A stretch of 64,000 nt of DNA from Tubiluchus corallicola. Taxonomy: Eukaryota; Priapulida; Priapulimorpha; Priapulimorphida; Tubiluchidae. Positions 34,401 through 50,899 of the stretch are shown here, in pieces. A model generated the notes under the pieces. It saw nothing but the letters and a program-made list of their open reading frames with translations, made no database searches and was not told the origin of the DNA. The stretch's first letter is position 1, and every line of letters begins with the position of its first letter. A program made the position numbers and the translations under genes. The DNA lies in assembly GCA_030141605.1 (NCBI GenBank), contig JAQGDQ010000016.1, positions 70,001 to 134,000 of the forward strand, given 5' to 3'.

Positions 34401-35391
34401 GTTGGCGAAAAAAAGCGTTATTGTTGTTATTAATAAGCTGCTTATCTTTGGCTCGCATTGACAAAGGTTTTTCACCCTATCTATAAGGTTATTAATAAAA
34501 CGAATTACTCCGTGATAAAATTTGTTTTGATGTTTCGCAAAAAATATGACTTGTGACTTACGACTTAAACACGAATCCACATCAGTACAATCAACAATTC
34601 AAAAACATAAGTAAACTACCCATACAGGAAATCGTCTTCGTCTAGGCAAATGTCTACTTACATCCATCAGCAGTGAAATGTTACAAAAGCATTTAAAGTT
34701 ATGAACAAAACAAATTTGTCTTTCACAAAATTAGGGTAATAATCGCTTGACACCTAGACTGTAATGGGAATGCACTCGATTAAGTAATTGCTTAATAATA
34801 CTACAAAACGTGCTTAGTATGAATGTGTAACAATGTTTCAGCTGTAACTTTTTATTTATCTCAAAATTTTCTCCTCTAATGCACAGATAAGGACTGAACG
34901 AAAATGTTGCTGATGAAAAGTAGAATCCACAGTTTGTGTTTTGCTTCATGCTGATTTTTGTACCAACTGTCCATGAAAGAAAGTATTTTTTTATCAAAGA
35001 ATCTCCTGTGCAATACAATTATGAAGATTACGAAGAGGAAGAAGAAGAGGCCAGTGAAGAAGAAAGCGAATATGAGGATGAAGAATCATATTACTCCAAG
35101 TCTGAAGGGAGAAGCGAAGCAACGGAAACAACCACAACTGAAGAAGACGAGCTATGGTTGAGCCTGGCTAGTATTGTACCAGAGTTCGTAAAACCTACTA
35201 CCACTTTCATCATTGTCTGTGTTGTTGTTGCTGTTGCTGTTGTCGTCGTCTGTATTGCTGATGAACGCGTCGATCGTTTTAAGTTCCGATCTCAGCAAAA
35301 ATTATGCACGCATCAGCGTGCTGACACATTGTCGACTTTTGTCTTCCAACTTTTATCACTAGCATATTTCAGGGTAAAAGGCTGTCAATAA
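25157..35391 (+). CDS. Immunoglobulin-superfamily membrane receptor, 5' exon not found
   Basis: Exons 25157-25477, 25972-26112, 27500-27724, 28071-28334, 29224-29526, 31463-31789, 32398-32520 and 35000-35391 all join at phase 1, as usual for Ig genes, giving about 698 residues to a TAA. Domain 1 is V-like (LDCVL, VVWWQ, GIYYCQC). Domain 2 is split by an intron ([20 protein letters not shown]). Domain 3 is I-set-like ([27 protein letters not shown]). Domains 4 and 5 lack the usual second Cys. Exon 32398 encodes a transmembrane helix. Exon 35000 encodes an acidic, Tyr- and Thr-rich segment and a second helix. It would act at the cell surface in adhesion or recognition; ligand and orthologue are unknown. 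The signal-peptide exon should lie upstream of 25157. Confidence 0.82.
25540..25885. mobile_element. Foldback element with internal repeats
   Basis: The left part (gagttttctcgccaaataac then tgacaaa) pairs with the right part (tttgtcagttacttggcaaa then aaaactcgc). Inner repeats of 'gcgagttactc' and its complement add further pairing. It sits in the intron after Ig domain 1. Confidence 0.75.
25972..26112 (+). CDS. Ig receptor exon, first half of domain 2
   Basis: Acceptor ttctttacag; donor GTAAGT at 26113. It encodes the B-strand Cys (FVCRI) and C-strand Trp (IKWFL). Confidence 0.85.
27500..27724 (+). CDS. Ig receptor exon, second half of domain 2
   Basis: Donor GTAAGT at 27725 and F-strand Cys in KLLSCYAFV. 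The acceptor may be 'ctgatag' (start 27500) or 'gttcag' (start 27506); both keep phase 1 and differ by two codons. Confidence 0.78.
27835..28030. repeat. (GAT/GGT)n-rich tract
   Basis: Imperfect trinucleotide repeat in an Ig intron. Its Asp-rich and Met/Val-rich frames are artefacts. Confidence 0.8.
28071..28334 (+). CDS. Ig receptor exon, domain 3
   Basis: Acceptor actgcaatag; donor GTAAGT at 28335. Canonical I-set-like features: L-E-C, E-Y-E-W, and D-G-G-T-Y-T-C. Confidence 0.9.
28755..28960 (+). mobile_element. Dispersed repeat 'Rep-C', copy 1
   Basis: Related to 34090-34345 (same strand) and 54345-54640 (opposite strand). Shared text: 'ttcaattttcgctttc' or its variants, 'caacgcactcatg', and 'cccaccgttaattaagtttt'-like sequence. 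Confidence 0.65.
29224..29526 (+). CDS. Ig receptor exon, domain 4 (non-canonical)
   Basis: Acceptor ctaattacag; donor GTAAGT at 29527. It encodes [15 protein letters not shown], then [20 protein letters not shown], with Ala-Leu-Met-Ile where the F-strand Cys is expected. Confidence 0.82.
29600..29690. repeat. (TGTCC)n pentanucleotide repeat
   Basis: About nine perfect 'tgtcc' units, then degenerate copies. Confidence 0.9.
29735..30575. repeat. 40-bp minisatellite, about 21 copies
   Basis: The unit 'gtcgtttttagagtgctttt' then 'gaaaacagactatagtctcg' repeats with few changes. Edge units have an extra T or G, and inner units are the most alike. Confidence 0.95.
31062..31400 (-). mobile_element. 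MITE family M1, copy in the Ig intron
   Basis: Minus-orientation member of a roughly 340-bp family. It holds 'ggtcaaaggttaagtgtacc', 'cttacctagttcatttt' and 'tgctgtggtacacttaacct'. Confidence 0.75.
31463..31789 (+). CDS. Ig receptor exon, domain 5 (non-canonical)
   Basis: Donor GTAAGT at 31790. It encodes [19 protein letters not shown], then [10 protein letters not shown], then [11 protein letters not shown] with no F-strand Cys. The acceptor is read as 'taaaaaag', a weak site; 'caaatgag' at 31482 is an alternative but breaks the phase. Confidence 0.75.
32035..32075. repeat. (GA)n microsatellite
   Basis: Short purine repeat in the intron after Ig domain 5. Confidence 0.8.
32200..32330. repeat. 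(CCGT/CCAT)n tetranucleotide repeat
   Basis: Degenerate four-base repeat about 70 bases before the first transmembrane exon. The Pro/Ser and Asp/Gly/Trp frames are artefacts. Confidence 0.9.
32398..32520 (+). CDS. Ig receptor exon, transmembrane segment 1
   Basis: Acceptor ctttttttcag; donor GTATGTG at 32521, phase 1 to 1. It encodes [20 protein letters not shown] and more hydrophobic residues, then AQRLWCFK. Reading through the donor would add about 16 residues and a stop, a possible short isoform. Confidence 0.85.
32665..32822. repeat. Small inverted-repeat element
   Basis: 'gaacagacttgtactact' near the left pairs with 'agcacaagtctgtt' at the right, with further 'ggttagtag' and 'ctactaacc' pairs inside. 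Confidence 0.6.
32928..33190 (+). mobile_element. MITE family M1, plus copy, 3' part missing
   Basis: It begins 'aagcctttttacagttccg' and carries 'cagttgttgtaggccaaagg', 'cacgtgatgtgtggg' and 'aatgaactaggtaagg'. It stops where an inverted Rep-A segment starts. Confidence 0.75.
33175..33540 (-). mobile_element. Rep-A copy, inverted
   Basis: Reverse complement of Rep-A: 'caccactcaataacaaacg' and 'atggctgcgtctaacggtca' match the other copies' complements. Confidence 0.65.
33750..33995. mobile_element. Foldback element, about 110-bp arms
   Basis: 'acatttcactactcatagac' on the left pairs with 'gtctatgagtagtgaaatgt' on the right, along with 'gtagtttactgatgtttgtg'. A single-arm copy is at 34560-34705. 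Confidence 0.85.
34090..34345 (+). mobile_element. Rep-C copy 2
   Basis: Same family as 28755-28960. Confidence 0.65.
35000..35391 (+). CDS. Ig receptor last exon: acidic stalk or tail, second transmembrane segment, C-terminus
   Basis: Acceptor ttatcaaag; phase 1. After [11 protein letters not shown] comes a run of Glu, Ser and Tyr, then a Thr-rich part, then [20 protein letters not shown], a clear membrane helix. A basic stop-transfer ([14 protein letters not shown]) and a tail ending [10 protein letters not shown] follow. AATAAA at 35387-35392 overlaps the stop codon. The acceptor lacks a long pyrimidine run except 'tatttttttat'. Confidence 0.72.
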
Positions 35392-35639
35392 ACTTTTGCA
35401 GGCAGCCTTTCATCAGCCAACTAAAATCACAAGTGTCGTTGTCTTTGTACTTTAATCAGGAGTTGTGGATGTCCTATAAAGTTATTAAAACGTTAATTGA
35501 CGGTTGACCTACTTTTTGGTAAAAATCGTAGTGTGATATTACAGTTGGTCAAACTGATGCTGAAAACATAATTTTGCTGACAATTTTTTCTTTTTTCTGC
35601 TTCGCCGTACCTGACTCCGTGCCCGTATAAAAGACTTCT

Positions 35640-35646
35640 AGTTGTT

Positions 35647-35681
<35 letters not shown>

Positions 35682-35850
35682 TGTAGTTGGTGGTGTGGTG
35701 GTGGTGATTTTGGCTGTGGCTGTGGTAGTTTTTTTAGTGGTGGTGGTTGTGTCAGTGATGGTGACGGTGGTGTATGGTGGTGGTGGTGGTTGAGGTTGTG
35801 GTTGTGTTGGTGTTTTTGGTGCTGTTGTTGTTGTTAGTGGTGCTGGTAAG
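35640..35850. repeat. (GTT/GGT)n-rich tract
   Basis: Degenerate trinucleotide repeat 250 bases downstream of the Ig receptor stop. Confidence 0.85.
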
Positions 35851-36509
35851 GTATTTTTATTCTACTTTTTCTTCGTATGAAAAGTAATCAATTACTACTT
35901 TGTTTGACAGGAAACAAACTCGCAGCAGAGCATTTCTATAGCAACAATCAGTCGCGTGCTGACAGCAACTGTGTGTGATCCTGCTTATAGACGAATCTGG
36001 TCGAACACAAAGCCAACAAGACCAGGCTAGGCTTGAAAGACACGTGATGCCCACGGGTAGTTTCTATGCCAGAAGACCAGGTGTATGATGATCAGGTGTG
36101 GTTGCACATTGTCAAATGGTAAAAGAGCCACTGTTCGGCCACGGTGAATCATCAAAACGAATCTTATTGATTAGAAATCGATAACTTTAGCAGGCCAAGG
36201 AAGTCCAATAGTAATCATGAATTATTATTAACGTGTAATAAAAGCAATTATTATAGAGTTTTTTAATTTGTAGTTGTGTTTTTCTTTTGTTATCTGGTCA
36301 CTTATAGGCTTAATTTTAGTCATTTTGGACTTTATTCAATTGTCCTTCGGGACTGTAAGCGTTTGTTACATTTTGCATGAATTTGTGACTAACTGCTCTC
36401 ACTAAGCAGCAGTTTTTTTACGTTTCTACTCCTCATGCAATGGATTTTCATGTAAAATGATGTTTGAAATTCATTTTCTTACGTTAGACAAATTATAAAT
36501 TATTCTTTT

Positions 36510-36735
36510 ACGAATATATTGAAAAAAGATTCAATAACTGCAGTATCACTTGTGTGAAATCAGCTGATGCAGAAAATTTCAACTATCCAGACACAACACT
36601 CTGATATGCTTTGGCCTCAAGTCTACTCTATTTTTCAAAAGAAGTTTCTGTCAAAAGATGAAACAGCATTAATTTGTTCTTGGCTTATCATTTGGTTTTC
36701 CTGGAATAGCAGCATAGTTTGAGCTGTAGCAGCAG
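36510..36735 (+). other. Duplicated open-frame-like segment
   Basis: The plus strand reads QLMQKISTIQTQHSDMLW then IFQKKFLSKDETALICSW, interrupted by one stop early on. The copy at 57574-57777 is open for 67 codons from ATG. No family was recognised; it may be an exon relic or non-coding. Confidence 0.3.
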
Positions 36736-37099
36736 TCGATCAATAAAATAGTGTGTACAATCACGCAAGTGTCCACCAGACTAAGCTACTCACTAGGCTA
36801 AGTTGGAGTGCCTAACGCGAGACGCTTATCACACATTTATTACTAAGTTAGGCCTTGTTTGAGGTCGTTAATATTAATTTTCCATAATTTCTCTTATTCT
36901 GTTATGCAAAAAGTGATTTCAAACGTACGAAAGGCAATTTCAGGCTGTGATGTGAAAGTGTAAGTCGTGAAATCAACTGGGAAAGATACCGTTTGAATAT
37001 CATTATTAATTTCGATTTTTGTACAATAGAATTTACCTTTTGAAGAGTTGATTTCATATTTTGCACATTTGAAATTACGTTGAATCTTGAAGTCACTTT

Positions 37100-37480
37100 T
37101 TGTGCAGTAAGATTTTTCACAGTTTCGCCATGCACACGCACAGTTGCTTTAGGTCAAAGGTTAAGAGAACCACAGTAACACGTCTTAATTACAACCGTCA
37201 TGTGACATGTGGGTAAAATAAAGCCGTCTATTGCATCAGTTCAGTATCTTCAGTTGTTTTACGTGGAGTTTACGTGACTGTGTGCATTAATATGTGCGTA
37301 GAGCGATTTACTAGCAGAATCTTGTTGGGAACAAGAAGAATAAACTAGGTAAGGCTCTAGCTAACAGTTAAAGCTGTTACTGTTACAGTAGCATAGGGTG
37401 CAAAGCGTTGTCAAGCGTACACAAATGCGAGGTCTGATACACTTAACCTTTGACATCTTCACGATCATCATCAATCAATG
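37100..37480 (+). mobile_element. MITE family M1, plus copy
   Basis: It carries 'acagttgctttaggtcaaag', 'aataaactaggtaaggctc' and, at the right end, 'cttaacctttgacatcttca'. It was duplicated with the block (59220-59605). Confidence 0.75.
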
Positions 37481-37761
37481 GAACCTTGAAAATATTTTTC
37501 GAAAAGAAAAAGAGCACGTATAATCTCAACTAACTAGCAAGCAAAAATTCTCACAAAAATAAAAAAAGGAGAGACTATAAAATGTCACAGTTTAGTCCGA
37601 ATTCAGAAAATGAGATTTATCTTTGCTTAAGTAACAATTTGTAAAACCTCTAAAGCTTTAAAGATTTGTAGCTGTAATGAATGTACCATGGCAATGAATT
37701 TAATTTACTTACTCAGTTCAATGATTATCTTCAATTAAATAACTTTTTATTATTAAATTAA

Positions 37762-45436
<7,675 letters not shown>

Positions 45437-46230
45437 CTTGAATTGTGGTGTTTGGCAAGGAGGCGTCCTGGCACGTTCTTTATTAAACTTTTAAATTAAT
45501 AAAAACAACTGCATTATTTACAAACAGCATTAATTTGCAACAAGCAAAACTCATATATTATTACTAGACACAGTCCTAGAGCACTATTGTGCACCACGGA
45601 ATTTCAAACCTTTGGACTGCATGATGTAGACCATGATGCTACAAGAAAGGTAACTTTCTTATCAAGGTTTCTCTATTTCTATGCATTTTTGCCATTTTCT
45701 TGTCAACATATATCGATTTCCGTGCACATTTGCTATTTTAATGTCGCAATTTCTCGATTTTCGAACATTTTTACTATCTTCTTACTAAGAAGTCTCGATT
45801 TTCCTTCTATCAAGATTTCTGGATTTTTGACATTTTTGGAATTTTCTTTTCAAGATTTCTCGATTTTCCTGCCAACTAAATTTTTAAAACTTTAGTAGTA
45901 CTAGTTTACTAACTCTAAAATGCCTAACGTGCAATACTTACATGCCCACAAAATGATCACGGATAACTAGAGATATTTCAGCATTGTCAAGCTGTTATAT
46001 TGTAGGCTATAAGTGAACTTACGTTATTAGCAAATGCATATGTATTACGACATTCAAAAAAAAAGAAAACAAATAACCGTTTATGTATAAAAAGTTGACA
46101 GTTATTGCCATTGTCGTGTTTTATAGAGTAAGCTTATGTTATTGCCATGTTATAAATTACCTTTTGTTATTATATGAAATAAATGCAGGTATTACGATGT
46201 ACATTCATGTTTGTGTGATTGGATTCAAAA

Positions 46231-46450
<220 letters not shown>

Positions 46451-46479
46451 TAAACATATATTAATAATATGTTACTAAT

Positions 46480-46625
46480 AGCGGATAGGCGGCTCTGACC
46501 ACTTGTGGTGAGAATAACTACGGTCAGAATTCAGGCCAGCACAGCCATATAAGCAGGCCCTGGGTTCGAATCTTAATTTTTCACTGCTTCCTATTATTTA
46601 GCTGTTAAGGTAACAGTCATAAGCG
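46480..46625 (+). mobile_element. Possible tRNA-related SINE
   Basis: 'ccctgggttcgaatctt' at 46558-46574 is a very good B-box/T-arm. The upstream part is only loosely tRNA-like (gcggctctgaccacttgtgg). Tentative. Confidence 0.35.
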
Positions 46626-46789
46626 TGATGTCTTCCTTAATGTAAGCGTGCTTACACATATTAAAATATATATTATAGTTGGTGCAAAAGAGTGCCAAAG
46701 TCAGTATTATTAAAGTTTGTATGAAGTACTTCACGTGTCCATCATTTTCAATTCAAACTAGACGAAGGTGTTTCTTTCAACAGCTGAAA

Positions 46790-47165
46790 CAGTTTCTCAC
46801 CTCTGTAAGGGGTCCCAGCGCTCAACAATTTTAGTGTTTAGCTTCTGAAAATCATGCGCCTCTGTGTGGCCGTCATTCATTTTTCTCTTTAAAGGGAAGG
46901 AAATGTCAAGCCTTGTAGGGGGTTAGGCTTATGTCAGTGTTTGCGAAAAAATGACCGCGACTTTAAAGTAATATTACTAATTACACTTATTGCACTAAAT
47001 CCTTCTGGCATTTTTTGCGAACATTGAAATAAGCCTAACCTCCTAGAAGGCTTGACCTTTCCTTTTCTTTAAAGAGAAAAAATGAATGACGGCCGCACAG
47101 AATCCGCACAGAGGCGCAACAAACGCTGAGGAACTAAACACCAAAATTGTCAACCTCCTAGAACG
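46790..47165. mobile_element. Foldback element, about 170-bp arms
   Basis: 'gtgtttagcttctg' with 'gcgcctctgtg', 'gccgtcattcatttttctct' and 'gggggttaggctta' on the left pair with their complements on the right. Centre near 46975. Confidence 0.82.
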
Positions 47166-47903
47166 TTTGTTCTTCTCCAGTGGCGGCTCGTAGCTAAAAT
47201 TACCGGGGGTGCTGCTTCAGAAATTTTTTAGCCATTGTTGTAAAAATGTGTAAAAGAAACAAACATGTGCAATTTTAATCTTGTAATTTGTGTTTGTAAT
47301 TTTAGACATACAAACAGCTCATTAATTGTTAGCAGTTTTATTTTATTTTCTCTTTTTACAACCATTGTCACCAAATGAAGTTTAAAGTTGTTATGCAATT
47401 ATGGTTCAATATACAATATAAAAATTAATAGAAAGCATAAAACTAATTTATAAATTTAGCTGATTTAAAATAAAATAGGTTACTAATACTCACGTAGTTG
47501 CGAATTTTATAATAAACACACTAAAAAGCTACTACATAACATGAGATTAGTAAAACACGCATTACATTCCACTGCACAATACGAAACTGACCAACCCCTT
47601 ACTCCTGCTCCGCAAACAGGTTTTTTCTCCAACTATTGCCATCCAGCTGCGAAATAAGTAACTAATTACTAGTCTATTTTGAACGTTAAAAAACAAATGT
47701 GTAAAAAAAAACAAGTAAACAACTTGAAATGTGTAAGTTTGATAATAGTTTTATATTTTTACGATAATGGTAAACGTAACTTAACCCTTACCATATTTTA
47801 GCTGAGCAAATAGGTTTGGAATGTCTTGAAAGAGAATTTAAAACTCTACGTATGATTGCCTTCCATTGGCATCACAATAATGTAACTCACGAAGTGAATA
47901 ATC

Positions 47904-48004
<101 letters not shown>

Positions 48005-48435
48005 CTTCATTTAAAGTCGGATTTTTAGATAAACAAGTAACATAAGCCCTAAAGAGCCTTTGGACCACTGTAAATAACAATCTACAACTACATAACAGAG
48101 ACTATTATTGCCACATTTTACCCTACAAACCATGCGCTAGGTAGGGCAGCAGCTAAAACAATTTTAAAGTTTTTGGTATGACCCATATGCTGTATCGAAC
48201 TCATGGCCTTGCAGACGCAAAGCGGACGCGAAACCACCTGGTTTCCATTCAATTAATTCAACTCACTTGAATTCGATTAACTTTTGCACTGAACTTTACT
48301 TCTGTGGGCATTGAAGATCAACCAATCGTCAATTGCCAATAAATCAATTTATGATGATTTCCAATATAAGCGGATCACTGCCGCAAACTTTGTAATACAC
48401 GATTTTAGCTCTTCTCAAAAAATGAAAATAATTAC

Positions 48436-48580
48436 CTTTTCTGATGAAATGTTTATATCTGAAGCCATATCAGATGCACTGTGCCATGTCTCGAACAATG
48501 CATTTATATTTGCGCATGCAAGTAAAGCCTGTACATTCCACAATACTGTTCACTTCATTATCTGTTAGATCAATTGCAAT
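48436..48580 (-). pseudogene. SULT-psi exon 5 relic
   Basis: It needs at least two frame changes to match SULT-b exon 5. Its upstream edge abuts the GGT/GAT repeat at 48594-48735. Confidence 0.82.
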
Positions 48581-48593
48581 CTGTTAATAAGTG

Positions 48594-48698
48594 GTGGTGG
48601 TGGTGGTGGTGGTGGTGATGATGATCATGATCATGATGATTATGAGGATGATGATGATGATGGTGGTGGTAGTGATGGTAATGGTAATGGTGATGGTG

Positions 48699-48729
<31 letters not shown>

Positions 48730-48735
48730 AGATGA
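48594..48735. repeat. (GGT)n/(GAT)n microsatellite
   Basis: Mixed trinucleotide repeat replacing the expected start of the pseudogene exon. Confidence 0.92.
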
Positions 48736-49060
48736 TAATAATAAAATTAGTAAAATCCCCTCAATATATACTTTATATTACTCTATAAGGCACAAAGTTA
48801 ATTTATACTACCGTTTTATAGAATTCTTTTAAAAATCGCAAATGGAAGACTACTCCCTAAATCAAAGACCACATTTAAAAATGCGACATTAGATATGTCG
48901 TTTCGTTATATGTGAATTACAGAGAATGATAAAACCATTGAATCTCCAAGAGCCGAAATTGTATTTTCACTCATAAAATTATTGCTTCAGCAGAATTACT
49001 AGCGTAAGGTTAGGTGGTATTTTGTAATACTATCACTTTACATTAATAGATTGTACTGAC

Positions 49061-49134
49061 TTTGTTAATGTCTTCATAGTTTAGATAAAGGATGTTACCG
49101 TGATCTCTTAACTCCCACCAAGTTCCTAACGGTA
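49061..49134 (-). pseudogene. SULT-psi exon 4 relic
   Basis: Open frame with acceptor tttacag and possible donor GTCAGT, 24 codons instead of 31. Confidence 0.82.
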
Positions 49135-49204
49135 CTGTAAATAGATGTTTAAAAAATTATAATCCATCCAGTCCACTATACGTAATGTCGAAATATTAAC
49201 ATTT

Positions 49205-49615
49205 GCTTTCTTTACTGGTCACATTTTTGTTGTTTTTAACTGTTATGAAAATATGCAGATTCTGCGTCATTGACTTTTTCTTTTGCTCAAGAAACTTTAT
49301 TCTTTTTACTGAGAAAAGCGACTCTTATTAAAAACTTCAAAAAATACTACAAACGTTTCCACTGCATGGCCTAGCAGTCGTCACCAGTGTGATAGTGTAT
49401 GGTTGCTGTTTGTTTGCTTTCTCACACTGAAGACAATTGCTAGGCCAAGCAATGGAAACGTTTTTAGTATTTTTTGAAGTTTTTGATAGGAATCGTTTCT
49501 CTCAGTAAAACGAATTACGTTTTTTGAGTAAAAGAAAAGTCAATGAACATACGACACAGAATCTGCTAAAGTTTCAGATCAGTTAAAAACAGTGAAAAGA
49601 CAAACGGTACTGAAA
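49205..49615. mobile_element. Foldback element, about 200-bp arms
   Basis: 'gtcattgactttttcttttg', 'aaaaacttcaaaaaatacta' and 'aaacgtttccactgcatggc' on the left all recur inverted on the right. Centre near 49410. It lies between pseudogene exons. Confidence 0.87.
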
Positions 49616-49854
49616 CAAAGTTGCTTTAATCGAAAGTTAAAGTTAATATTTCGACTCCTTATGTGGAGGTAGTTATAAAGGCTGATACATACTGAAATTA
49701 GGCTAGGTTTTACTCTTCACGTATAACCTATATTTAATTTTTAAATTTTGAATCCACAAAAGATTTTATTGTCAGAAAAGCATCTATTTTAGTAGATTAT
49801 GGGATTTTGCTAGGCAATTGTGGTTGGCAAGGCAACCAATTTTTTTCCTGAGAA

Positions 49855-50245
49855 ATACGACTTTTCAAAGTTCCAGCGCTTGATGATGATGATGATCGTG
49901 AAAACGTCAAAGATTAAGCGACTAGACAATGCATTTACTTACACTTGCCAACGCCTCGAAGCCCCTTCGATTGTAGTAACCGTTTTAACAGCTAGCTAGA
50001 ACATTATCTAGTTCATTTTGTCTTGATTCCAAGCAAGTTCCTGCTAGTAAATCACTCTAGTACACAGACTAACTCATAATTAATTACATTCTATGTAAAA
50101 CAAGTGAAGTTACTGAACCGATGCCACTGACGGCTTTGCTTCACGTACATGTCACGTGATGTTTGTAGTTCAGACGCGTTGCTGTGGTTCACCTAACCTT
50201 TGACCTACAGCAACTACACATGCACAGCGAAAGTGTAAAAAGGCT
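49855..50245 (-). mobile_element. MITE family M1, minus copy
   Basis: Right end 'agtgtaaaaaggcttaac', with internal 'cattatctagttcattttgt' and 'gcgttgctgtggttcaccta'. Confidence 0.75.
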
Positions 50246-50267
50246 TAACAGAACTCAGATGCCACAT

Positions 50268-50301
50268 GCCGCGGCAGCAGCAGCGGCAGCGACAGCGACA
50301 G

Positions 50302-50356
<55 letters not shown>

Positions 50357-50412
50357 AACAACAACAGCACAAGAGCAACAACAGCAACAACAGCAGCAAG
50401 AACATCAGCAAT
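50268..50412. repeat. (CAG)n, (CGACAA)n and (ACA)n repeat
   Basis: Mixed purine-rich triplets. Ala, Thr and Gln runs in its frames are artefacts. Confidence 0.93.
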
Positions 50413-50899
50413 GAAACTAAGAATGACGAAAATGACAATAATGATGACAACGGAAATGACAATAACACTGATTTACAATAAAAATATGTCGTAATGCATG
50501 TTCTATCTTGCATGTCAAAGTTTCAAAAAGTTTGGGTGGTAAAAATTCAGGCCACAAATGTGACAAGAGTCATCTCTGATGGTCAGTTGGAACATTTAAT
50601 TTCTCAAACGCCTCTTTTAGTTCAGGTATCCTCGTCAATGTTGAACTGAACTGGAACTTAATCATATTGAAACGAATTAGCGTATCTAGAATACTAAAAT
50701 CGATTTCATTTTCAAAAACTGAACTGACAGGAAACGATTTAAACAGATCTAATTGCGTGAGCCACTTATAATTATTTCCAGTTAACATAAAATCACATAA
50801 TGATGGCAACGATTTATCGTGGTTTTGCTGCAGGCATTTATCGTTGCTGCAGCTGCTCTGGCTACCATGGACAGCAGAAAAGCGCAAAATATACAACTA

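Larger units (their letters stand above)
48436..50760 (-). pseudogene. Sulfotransferase pseudogene (SULT-psi)
   Basis: Three degraded exons in SULT order on the minus strand. About 50507-50700 resembles exon 2 (LLSHLWPEFLPPKLFETLTCK) but has an in-frame TGA just before and a lost donor (AAG then ATAGAA). 49061-49134 resembles exon 4 (PLGTWWELRDHGNILYLNYE) with a 21-nt in-frame deletion removing the F-D-H-V-T-K-W stretch. 48436-48580 resembles exon 5 (IDLTDNEVNSIV, then FTCMRKY, FETWHS and HFIRK in different frames) and lacks its first part. Exons 1, 3 and 6 were not found. Confidence 0.85.
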
